Source: CAG-826 sp964546565 (GTDB lineage: Bacteria > Bacillota_I > Bacilli_A > RFN20 > CAG-826). From it: a stretch of DNA of 17,190 nt. The translations under genes and the position numbers were made by a program. The stretch is from positions 1 to 17,190 of the forward strand of contig CAZJKC010000037.1 in NCBI GenBank assembly GCA_964546565.1, in the 5' to 3' direction. The notes under the pieces were generated by a model, which ran no database searches, was not told where the DNA came from, and was given only the letters and a program-made list of their open reading frames with translations. Shown here piece by piece: positions 1-6,654 of the stretch. Every line of letters begins with the position of its first letter. Position 1 is the stretch's first letter.

Positions 1-55
1 ATTGGAGGAGAAGGGAGACACATTCCCCCTTCAAATCCTCTTTGTTTTTTTGCTT

Positions 56-99
56 CCCTACAAAACTTTAAAGGGGGTATCAAACCCTACAAAACTTTA
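56..99. repeat. Pair of 15-bp direct repeats around a GC hairpin
   Basis: The 15-mer CCCTACAAAACTTTA occurs at 56-70 and again, identically, at 85-99, with start points 29 bp apart. Between and overlapping the copies lies a small hairpin (GGGT at 75-78, ACCC at 84-87, 5-base loop). The stretch is richer in G and C runs than its AT-rich surroundings. Iterated repeats next to a hairpin could be a protein-binding site, a nicking site or the edge of a mobile element. No relaxase, transposase or integrase is visible in the window, so the role is unknown. Confidence 0.6.
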
Positions 100-127
100 G
101 AGCACTATTACTTTCACAAGCAAAACT

Positions 128-163
128 AGGTAAGTTTACTCAATGGGGAGACTTACCTTTTTT
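128..163 (+). terminator. Rho-independent terminator, plus strand
   Basis: A perfect 8-bp inverted repeat, AGGTAAGT at 128-135 and ACTTACCT at 151-158, is extended inward by CTC (139-141) with GAG (148-150). A run of six T follows at 158-163. This is a standard intrinsic terminator for a transcript arriving from the left edge. A reading frame open from base 1 stops with TAG at 127-129, right at the foot of the hairpin, but its peptide is not recognisable. Confidence 0.65.
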
Positions 164-313
164 AGTGTGACGGGCATGGTTGATATCTAGAGAGTGAAAG
201 TTTCTTGTGCGAGAGCGGTAGAAAAGTATAGATTAACACATTAAATGAAGCTAATAATTGCAAAATAATTAAGGAAATAGGCGCTCTGAAATAAATTATT
301 TATACAAACTTGC
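164..313. other. Non-coding stretch with an inverted repeat, function unknown
   Basis: I see no open reading frame of useful length here. GTGAAAGT at 194-201 is the exact reverse complement of ACTTTCAC at 110-117, and CTTGTG at 204-209 can pair with CACAAG at 115-120. The two arms would therefore enclose the terminator at 128-163, and alternative pairings are possible. With the second terminator at 314-352, the layout could fit a short structured RNA, but it matches no RNA family I recognise. Confidence 0.3.
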
Positions 314-352
314 ATGAGTGTAACTATCTAAATAGATGGTTATACTCATTTT
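314..352 (+). terminator. Strong 16-bp hairpin terminator, plus strand
   Basis: Bases 314-329 pair with 334-349 over 16 positions (two of them G-U), leaving a 4-base AAAT loop. The tail is T-rich (ATTTTATTA). On the minus strand no U-run follows, so it probably ends a plus-strand transcript. It lies 27 bases upstream of the promoter of the next gene and would insulate that gene from upstream reading. Confidence 0.6.
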
Positions 353-378
353 ATTATGATGAAATATTTTTGGTTAAT

Positions 379-407
379 TTGACATATCTTTCTTTTTAAG
401 ATACATT
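379..407 (+). promoter_or_regulatory. Sigma-A-type promoter of the membrane protein gene
   Basis: A perfect -35 hexamer TTGACA (379-384) is followed, after a 17-base spacer, by the -10 hexamer TACATT (402-407, 4 of 6 matches). Transcription would start near 414, giving a leader of about 22 bases that carries the ribosome-binding site AAAAAGGTGA at 421-430. Confidence 0.65.
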
Positions 408-435
408 TTATTCGTAACAAAAAAAGGTGATGCTT

Positions 436-2214
436 ATGGATAAAAATACAATAGACTTTGGCTATATTGGCTATGATTCAAAAGAAATTATAAAAAGCAA
501 ATTATTAAAACATGATTTATTTTGTCATCAGGAGATTAACATTAATGATGAACATGACCTTTTCTCATTAATTAATGGCTTGAAAATAGAAAAATATGAC
601 TACATAATAATTCCTGCCAAAAATGAAGATAATGAGATTAATGATATTTTTCTTTCTTTAATTTCACGATTAGAAATTGAAGGAATTAACGAAATCGGCA
701 TGATTATTGGAGAAATGCATTATCACTATCACTCTTTGTCATCTGAGGGCAATGCCACAGCAAACCCTATCGACTCTTTTAAGTCTGGGGCTAGTACATC
801 CACTTATAGCGTTTCCCCTAATGAAGACGAAAATGATTTAGAAAAGAAAATAGAATACCGTATTTTTAAGCTAAATAAATATAAAACACCTCTTATCACT
901 AGATTTGGTGTTTGGTTATTAAAGAATAATCACTTTAAAATGATTTTAGGTTTCAGTTCAGGATTAATTGCCGTTGCTATGTTCGTTTTTTTAATTTTCC
1001 GTATGATTCCTTCTATTGATGAAAAGCTCGAAGAAATCTCAATTATGGTCGAATTAATAGCCACCGCTATTATCATCGTTTTACAATTAATTCTCCGTTT
1101 TGCCAATACCGAAGAGAATATTAAACGACAATTGATAACTGGCTATTGGATTTATTATTCAATTGAAGAAAGTGACGCCAATCAAAATTTTGTGCCAAAA
1201 GGCTTTCGCACCCGTTTAGTCCATATTAGCGATGTCGATGATCGTTTAACTTTTAAATGTAAATTTGCCGGTGACGATCAAGTCTTCTTTGCTACAGACA
1301 CTCTAACTTTTGACTATGATCAATCTTTACAAATGGGCCGTGGCTTTTATTATTACACCTCAAACATTCAAAATAACAAAAAAAGACGTGCCGAAGGAAC
1401 ATGTCGCTTTGAAGGAGAAGTTAATGGCAACAACCAAATAATGATGATGAATGGTTGGTTCTTTAGCCGGGGGACATCTCTAACCGGTAAAGTCCTTTAT
1501 TATCGAATTAGTGAAGAAGATTATAATAATTTACAGAAATCATTAACTTTTTATGATTTAAATAATACCCGCGATAATCATATTATAATAGGTGTTTATG
1601 GATGCAAAGAATCTAATACTGATTTAGCCGCACATAGCGATGATGTTATGAAAAAAATAATAGATGACGCTATAAAACATAATACAGTTTATCAAACGAT
1701 ACTTCAAAAGCTAACATATGATGAAATAATCGAATTCTGCTACTTTGATGCCATAAAAGACATGAAACATGCTCTTTTATCAAGGAAAATTGATTACGCT
1801 ATCGTGCCGACTGCAAATAGAGGTCAAGCCATTGAACAACATACAACCTTTTTTGACGAAAACATAAAGGATATATATCAAAAAGATGTGGAAATTAAAT
1901 ATGTTTTAGGAACACTTGAAAGCAATTATCACATCAATGATGAAACAATTTTTTATGGTCATTCACAATCATATATACAATGCCAATCTTTTATTAAAAA
2001 TCATCCTTATATAAATACTTCATCTTCCTCAGAAGCAGCTTTAAATATGTCAAAAGGGTATTATGGACATAATTCGGTTGTTCTTTGTAATGAAAAAGCT
2101 CTTCATTATTATCGGTTAAAGCCCGTTTTAGATGAGAATAATAATTACATAAATCCTTATCAAGAAAGCATTAAAAACATTACAACATTTACTGTTTTTA
2201 AGAAAAACTTATAA
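436..2214 (+). CDS. Two-TM beta-barrel membrane protein with prephenate-dehydratase-like domains
   Basis: This 592-residue protein appears to be a membrane-anchored sensor or effector with four parts. Residues 4-100 resemble one lobe of a prephenate dehydratase (PDT) fold, followed by a Ser/Asn/Glu-rich linker to about 140. Two hydrophobic helices span about 168-190 and 203-222, which places both ends on the same, presumably cytoplasmic, side. Residues about 233-360 are strand-rich, open with a GYW motif, and resemble the beta-barrel of the Cap15/S-2TM-beta effectors of CBASS antiphage systems. Residues about 381-592 resemble a full PDT domain: DYAIVPTANRG stands where PDT has GVVPIENS, FYGHSQSYIQCQSF stands for VYSHPQALAQC, and SSSSEAAL stands for the STAEAA segment. 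The usual C-terminal TRF reads TTF, so catalysis is doubtful and ligand sensing is more likely. I chose ATG 436 because the AGGTGA ribosome-binding site lies 5-6 bases upstream; GTG 427 and ATG 430 overlap that site. It has its own promoter and no operon partner is certain. The gene is certain; the domain calls are from memory of the families. Confidence 0.8.
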   Translation: MDKNTIDFGYIGYDSKEIIKSKLLKHDLFCHQEININDEHDLFSLINGLKIEKYDYIIIPAKNEDNEINDIFLSLISRLEIEGINEIGMIIGEMHYHYHSLSSEGNATANPIDSFKSGASTSTYSVSPNEDENDLEKKIEYRIFKLNKYKTPLITRFGVWLLKNNHFKMILGFSSGLIAVAMFVFLIFRMIPSIDEKLEEISIMVELIATAIIIVLQLILRFANTEENIKRQLITGYWIYYSIEESDANQNFVPKGFRTRLVHISDVDDRLTFKCKFAGDDQVFFATDTLTFDYDQSLQMGRGFYYYTSNIQNNKKRRAEGTCRFEGEVNGNNQIMMMNGWFFSRGTSLTGKVLYYRISEEDYNNLQKSLTFYDLNNTRDNHIIIGVYGCKESNTDLAAHSDDVMKKIIDDAIKHNTVYQTILQKLTYDEIIEFCYFDAIKDMKHALLSRKIDYAIVPTANRGQAIEQHTTFFDENIKDIYQKDVEIKYVLGTLESNYHINDETIFYGHSQSYIQCQSFIKNHPYINTSSSSEAALNMSKGYYGHNSVVLCNEKALHYYRLKPVLDENNNYINPYQESIKNITTFTVFKKNL

Positions 2215-2239
2215 CTTCTTTTATAAAGATTAATCCATT

Positions 2240-2289
2240 AACTATTCTTTCTTTTTTGTATTGAAAAATAGTTCTTATTTCAGTAACAT
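2240..2289 (+). promoter_or_regulatory. Possible promoter and weak hairpin ahead of the DUF1846 gene
   Basis: TTGAAA (2261-2266), a 17-base spacer and TAACAT (2284-2289) form a plausible sigma-A promoter with about four matches per hexamer. The same stretch holds a bulged hairpin (AACTATT 2240-2246 with AATAGTT 2267-2273, plus TTTC with GAAA inside). That hairpin could be a weak terminator of the upstream gene or simply overlap the -35. Both readings are tentative. Confidence 0.3.
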
Positions 2290-2316
2290 AATGGAGTAAA
2301 TCTTGAGGTGAAGAAT

Positions 2317-3813
2317 ATGATTTTAGCATTCGATAATGATAAGTATTTAAAGTTACAATCAGAAGAAATATTAAAAAGAGTTGCCCAATTTGGTAATAAA
2401 CTTTATCTTGAATTCGGCGGCAAACTTTTTGATGATTATCACGCTTCACGCGTTTTGCCAGGCTTTTTGCCAGATTCTAAATTAAAAATGCTTCTTACTT
2501 TAAAAGAAAAAGTTGAAGTAATTATTGTGATAAACGCTACCGACATTGAAACTAATAAAATACGTAATGATCTTAATATTAATTATGAATCGGAAGTTCT
2601 GCGCTTAATTGATGCATTTAGCGCTTCCGAATTATATGTCGGTTCTGTTTGTATATCACAATTTAAAGCCATACCTTCGGTTCTTTCTTTTAAGAAAAAA
2701 TTAAATAATCTCGGTATTAAAACATATCTTCATTATCGAATTGATGGTTATCCTCACGATATTTCTAAAATCATATCAGAAGATGGCTTCGGAAAGAATG
2801 ATTATATTGAAACTTCGCGTCCAATCGTAGTCGTTACCGCTCCCGGTCCTGGATCAGGAAAAATGGCTACATGTTTATCGCAATTATATCACGAGAATAA
2901 GCGTCATATTAAAGCCGGCTATGCTAAATATGAAACATTCCCGATTTGGAATTTACCATTAAAGCATCCGATAAACCTTGCTTATGAAGCAGCAACTGCT
3001 GATTTAAATGATGTAAATATGATAGATCCTTACCATCTTGAAAGTTATCAAGAAATTACTGTAAATTATAACCGTGATATCGAAATATTCCCGGTTCTAA
3101 AAGCTATTTTTGAAGCTATTTATGGCTATTCACCATATAAATCACCTACTGAAATGGGTGTCAATATGGTCGGTTTTGCCATTTGTAATGAAGAGGTCGC
3201 TATTCAGGCATCAAAAGATGAGATCATTCGTCGTTATCTCCACTCATTAGTCGATTTAAGAAATGGTAAAATAAACAATGAAACAGTCGATCGTATTGCG
3301 TCTATAATGCGTCATCTATCAATCATTGTTGACGATCGAAAATGTGTAAAAAAAGCTTTAGATAAGGCTAATGAAACGGGTTCTGTCGCTATGGCATTAG
3401 AATTAGCCGATGGCTATATTGCTGTTGGAAAAACTTCAAACTTATTATCTGCACCAGCTGCCTTAATCTTAAATGCTTTAAAGCATTTAGCTAATATTAA
3501 CGATGAAATGCTATTAATATCTCCTTCGATTATTGAGCCGATTTCGCAAATGAAAACGGAAAAGCTCGGAAATCGTAATCCGCGAATTCATGTTAATGAA
3601 ATTCTTATTGCCCTTGCAATATCAGCTCGTAGTAATCCTTTGGCGGATTTAGCAATGAATAATCTTCATCTTTTAGCGCACACACAAGCTCACTCAACCG
3701 CCATTATGCATTTTGAAGATGATGCCACTTTTAAAAAGTTAAAAATCGATGTTACTACCGAGCCCGTTGTAAGAGCCAAAAGATTATATATTGAAGATAA
3801 GCGACATTATTAA
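2317..3813 (+). CDS. DUF1846 / UPF0371 family protein
   Basis: This 498-residue soluble protein matches the DUF1846 (UPF0371) family, whose biochemical role is not established as far as I know. Diagnostic stretches near the N-terminus are FDNDKYLKLQSE and YLEFGGKLFDDYHASRVLPG, followed further in by HYRIDGYPHD. A Gly-rich, P-loop-like segment, TAPGPGSGK, sits at about residues 174-182 after a hydrophobic strand, which suggests nucleotide or phosphate binding. There are no signal peptide or membrane segments, so it should be cytoplasmic. Length is normal for the family. I start it at ATG 2317: a GAGGTG ribosome-binding site lies at 2305-2310, whereas the GTG at 2308 would be inside that site, and family members begin just before the FD-KYLKLQ motif. 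It follows the membrane protein by about 100 bases in the same direction. No functional link to that protein or to the glucan locus can be shown from the sequence. Confidence 0.92.
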   Translation: MILAFDNDKYLKLQSEEILKRVAQFGNKLYLEFGGKLFDDYHASRVLPGFLPDSKLKMLLTLKEKVEVIIVINATDIETNKIRNDLNINYESEVLRLIDAFSASELYVGSVCISQFKAIPSVLSFKKKLNNLGIKTYLHYRIDGYPHDISKIISEDGFGKNDYIETSRPIVVVTAPGPGSGKMATCLSQLYHENKRHIKAGYAKYETFPIWNLPLKHPINLAYEAATADLNDVNMIDPYHLESYQEITVNYNRDIEIFPVLKAIFEAIYGYSPYKSPTEMGVNMVGFAICNEEVAIQASKDEIIRRYLHSLVDLRNGKINNETVDRIASIMRHLSIIVDDRKCVKKALDKANETGSVAMALELADGYIAVGKTSNLLSAPAALILNALKHLANINDEMLLISPSIIEPISQMKTEKLGNRNPRIHVNEILIALAISARSNPLADLAMNNLHLLAHTQAHSTAIMHFEDDATFKKLKIDVTTEPVVRAKRLYIEDKRHY

Positions 3814-3825
3814 ATGTCGTTTTTT
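3802..3825 (+). terminator. Terminator of the DUF1846 gene
   Basis: CGACATT (3802-3808) and AATGTCG (3813-3819) form a 7-bp stem with a 4-base loop, followed by six T. The stop codon TAA (3811-3813) lies in the loop and the second arm, so the hairpin overlaps the end of the coding region. Confidence 0.75.
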
Positions 3826-3831
3826 ATTAAC

Positions 3832-3853
3832 AAAAAAAGTGCATTTCTGCACT
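3832..3853 (-). terminator. Terminator of the glucan utilisation operon
   Basis: Read on the minus strand, AGTGCA, a GAAA tetraloop and TGCACT form a 6-bp stem followed by seven T (3838-3832). It begins two bases after the stop codon of the last operon gene at 3856. Together with the plus-strand terminator at 3802-3825 it closes two convergent transcription units within about 50 bases. Confidence 0.75.
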
Positions 3854-3855
3854 CT

Positions 3856-5307
3856 TTATTGATATACGCGAATATAATCTACTGACATATATTGCGGAAA
3901 TGTATCACCTATATTATAGCCCGGCCATTGACCGCCAACAGCGACATTTAATAAAAAATAGAAATTTTCTTTAAAGCAATCTTTCCCAGCATCATCATTA
4001 AATACAATGTGGAAAAATAGTTGATTATCAACATAAGCTTTAAAGCTATCGCTGTCCCATTCATATCCATAAATATGATATTGGGTGCGATCATCTATCG
4101 TGCAATGATCTCCTTTTTCAACAGGATTATAGCTTCCCGTGATTGATCCTTGGTTCCAATGTAAAGTCGAATAAACTTCATTATTATAATTAATGGCTTC
4201 CATAAGGTCGATTTCTCCACAATAAGGCCAACCTTTCGTGATATAACTATCGCCAAGCATCCAAAATGCTGGCCAAATACCATTTAATGAAGGAGCCGCA
4301 AGGCGAGTTTCAATATATCCATATTTAAATGAATACTTACCTCTAGTAATAATTCTTGCTGAAGTATATTCAGCATTTTGATAATTCTCTTTTTTAGCAA
4401 TTATTTTCAATGATCCATTAGATACTTCAAGATTATCGCTGCGATTTGTGTAATATTGTTGTTCATTATTACCCCAACCCCAATCACCACGGCCTATTTC
4501 ATAAGACCATTTCGAACTATCTAAGCAAGTACCATTAAATTCTTCATTCCACACTAATGTTTTATCACCATGTGTATTAGATGGGGCATCATAAGTTCCA
4601 TCTAAGCCAATAGAATTAATTGGCGATGTTTTTTTACCTTGTAATGATGGATTACTAATCGTGATAGTATGAGAGGAAGATAACACCCCATTAACATTTC
4701 CTAACATAAAGCCATATAAATATGATGTTGTCACTGTAATGGCGGTATTAACACTAAAATTATATTCTTGCCCCGCTGATAAATGAATGTCTTGTTGATA
4801 AGCCATTGTTGAATAATCCATAGATTGAATTAAAAAGCGAATATCACGTTCAACCGAACTTTTAATTTTAAAAGATATATCATAAGTATTATTTTGGTCA
4901 AGATTAAGATTGTTTTGCAAAACTTGATTGGACCAATATTCGCTAGCGGAACTATTATCAACTAATAATTCTAATTCACCATTGCCATGTGATAGAACTT
5001 TCATAGTATCATCCGAAGGATAAATGGTCCATTTATCTAACGATACAAAATCGGTATCCGATAACAATTCTTGAGCGACACTAATAGAAGAAGATATACT
5101 GCTAATGTCATCATTAGAACTATTATTAGATGGCTCTATTGTAATGTCACTTGTTGTTGGTTCATTTATTATGGATGAATCTTGATTAGAAGGAGTGCTT
5201 AATCCGTCATTAGAATTATTTGTTTCACTCGTAGTTGAATTAAAATCCGGAAATGAACAACTAACTGATGTAAAAATAGTAAAAATAAATAGAACAAAGC
5301 GTTTCAT
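3856..5307 (-). CDS. GH16 laminarinase-type lipoprotein with N-terminal CBM
   Basis: This 483-residue secreted glucanase probably cleaves internal beta-1,3 bonds of laminarin-like glucans on the cell surface. Residues 1-17 are a signal peptide ending in a weak lipobox (SVS-C, Cys17), followed by a Ser/Thr/Asn-rich tether to about 78. Residues about 80-222 look like a jelly-roll carbohydrate-binding module of the CBM4/9 kind. The GH16 domain spans about 250-483: it contains WNEEFNG, WGWGNNEQQYY, WPAFWMLG and the catalytic motif GEIDLME, with Glu365 as nucleophile, Asp367 as helper and Glu370 as acid/base. The extra residue (E-x-D-x-x-E) is typical of laminarinase-type GH16. It is the last gene of the operon, six bases after the ATPase stop. 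No clear ribosome-binding site precedes ATG 5307, so translation may be coupled to the ATPase. The exact substrate (beta-1,3 or mixed-linkage glucan) cannot be read from sequence. Confidence 0.92.
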   Translation of the reverse strand: MKRFVLFIFTIFTSVSCSFPDFNSTTSETNNSNDGLSTPSNQDSSIINEPTTSDITIEPSNNSSNDDISSISSSISVAQELLSDTDFVSLDKWTIYPSDDTMKVLSHGNGELELLVDNSSASEYWSNQVLQNNLNLDQNNTYDISFKIKSSVERDIRFLIQSMDYSTMAYQQDIHLSAGQEYNFSVNTAITVTTSYLYGFMLGNVNGVLSSSHTITISNPSLQGKKTSPINSIGLDGTYDAPSNTHGDKTLVWNEEFNGTCLDSSKWSYEIGRGDWGWGNNEQQYYTNRSDNLEVSNGSLKIIAKKENYQNAEYTSARIITRGKYSFKYGYIETRLAAPSLNGIWPAFWMLGDSYITKGWPYCGEIDLMEAINYNNEVYSTLHWNQGSITGSYNPVEKGDHCTIDDRTQYHIYGYEWDSDSFKAYVDNQLFFHIVFNDDAGKDCFKENFYFLLNVAVGGQWPGYNIGDTFPQYMSVDYIRVYQ

Positions 5308-5313
5308 ATTAAT

Positions 5314-6633
5314 TTATAAAATAAACAATCCACTTTCTTTATCAAAAACATGATATTTCTTTAAATCAAAAGCAATTTTTACTATTTCTTTATTTTGTAC
5401 AGGTTGAAGCGCAAAGACTTTGGCAATAATATCTTTATGACTCATATCACATTGTTCCATGTCGAAATGGAGATAATATTCATTTCCTAAAAGTTCTGCT
5501 ACTTTAATTTCGGCATCGAAAGAATCACTAATCAAGGTTGCCGGAGAGAAAGTACCCACTTGCACGACATCTTCAGGACGAATACCAAATAAAACATGAT
5601 GTGCATTATTAGCTAAAACATCTTGACAATGTAATATCTCACGCTCAATATTATCTAATTCTTCTTCCACATTCGCTAAAGCTACTAATTGAGCTTTTTC
5701 TTCTTTAGTTTTCTTTTCATTACTACTCAATAAGTAATCTTTTGTTTCTTTATCCATCAATTTATGGTCTTTTTCAACGTTTAATTTTGCTAATCTTTCT
5801 TCATAAAACTTAATATACTGGACTTTCTGTTCGGGTGTTAATTCAATTTTCAAACCATTTTTAAAAGTCAAAACACCATCATTATAAGTGACATCTATAA
5901 TGTTCATAGCGGGTGAACCAATGAAGGTTGCTACAAATGTATTTGCAGGACAGTCATATATCTCTTTTGGTGTCCCAATTTGTTGAATATAGCCTTTATT
6001 CATGACTACAATACGAGTTGCCATAGTCATGGCTTCCGTTTGGTCATGTGTAACATAAATTGTTGTTGAACCTAATTCATTATGAAGAGAAACGATTTCA
6101 CTACGCATTTGCACACGAAGTTTCGCATCTAAGTTGCTTAATGGTTCATCCATTAAAAACAATTTGGCATTACGAACGATAGCTCTTCCTAGAGCCACAC
6201 GTTGACATTGACCACCGGATAAGGCTTTGGGTTTACGGTCCAAATACTCTTCAATTTGGAGTATTCTCGCCGCTCTTTCAATACGTTCACGAATTTCTTC
6301 TTTTGGAATACCACGAACCTCTAATCCAAAAGCTAAATTTTGATAAACCGTCATATGGGGATATAAAGCATAGCTTTGGAATACCATAGCGACATCACGA
6401 TCTTTGGGCTCAAGCTCATTAGCGTATTCACCATCAATGTAGAGTTCACCACGAGTAATATCTTCTAGACCCGCTACCATTCTTAAGGTTGTTGATTTTC
6501 CGCATCCCGAAGGACCAACGAAGACAATAAACTCATGTTCTTTAATGTCTAAATTAAAATCGAAAACGGCTTGCACATTATTAGAATAAACTTTCTCTAA
6601 ATGTTTTAAAGAAATAAAACTTTTTTCACACAT
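5314..6633 (-). CDS. MsmX/UgpC-type sugar ABC importer ATPase with insertion
   Basis: This cytoplasmic ATPase powers a carbohydrate ABC importer, presumably with the two permeases encoded upstream in the same operon. Visible motifs are Walker A GPSGCGKST (40-48), Q-loop Gln86, signature LSGGQ (138-142), Walker B with MDEP (161-164) and the switch His196. The EPLSNLDAKLR and FIGSPAMN segments mark the CUT1 MsmX/UgpC/MalK group. At 439 residues it is about 70 longer than usual members. The excess is a charged, Lys/Glu-rich, probably coiled-coil segment at about 266-345, inserted in the regulatory domain just before the conserved FGIRPEDV. A strong AAGGGAGA ribosome-binding site (6641-6648) precedes ATG 6633. 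In Bacillus such ATPases are often shared by several importers and encoded apart from them; here the gene lies between two GH16 genes. Confidence 0.95.
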   Translation of the reverse strand: MCEKSFISLKHLEKVYSNNVQAVFDFNLDIKEHEFIVFVGPSGCGKSTTLRMVAGLEDITRGELYIDGEYANELEPKDRDVAMVFQSYALYPHMTVYQNLAFGLEVRGIPKEEIRERIERAARILQIEEYLDRKPKALSGGQCQRVALGRAIVRNAKLFLMDEPLSNLDAKLRVQMRSEIVSLHNELGSTTIYVTHDQTEAMTMATRIVVMNKGYIQQIGTPKEIYDCPANTFVATFIGSPAMNIIDVTYNDGVLTFKNGLKIELTPEQKVQYIKFYEERLAKLNVEKDHKLMDKETKDYLLSSNEKKTKEEKAQLVALANVEEELDNIEREILHCQDVLANNAHHVLFGIRPEDVVQVGTFSPATLISDSFDAEIKVAELLGNEYYLHFDMEQCDMSHKDIIAKVFALQPVQNKEIVKIAFDLKKYHVFDKESGLFIL

Positions 6634-6654
6634 CTTTCTTTCTCCCTTCTAAAA

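Noticed and set aside
1..50. tRNA remnant suggested by the TTCAAATCC string at 30-38
   Set aside because: The flanking bases do not form a T stem, there is no acceptor stem partner or CCA, and no anticodon arm is visible in the remaining bases.
56..99. CRISPR array
   Set aside because: Only two short repeats with a 14-base gap, no spacer-sized interval and no cas gene in the window.
1..129. Partial plus-strand coding region ending at TAG 127-129, just before a terminator
   Set aside because: All three frames are open for long parts of this stretch, the peptide is not recognisable, and two in-frame 15-bp repeats suggest DNA-level structure instead. It is described as a finding, not listed as a gene.
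436..2214. Calling the first gene pheA (prephenate dehydratase)
   Set aside because: The TRF motif is altered, there is no ACT domain, and two membrane helices plus a beta-barrel segment do not occur in biosynthetic PheA.
2198..2449. Minus-strand 83-codon reading frame over the start of the DUF1846 gene
   Set aside because: It overlaps a well-supported gene and its terminator side, has no recognisable family, and lies antisense to conserved DUF1846 motifs.
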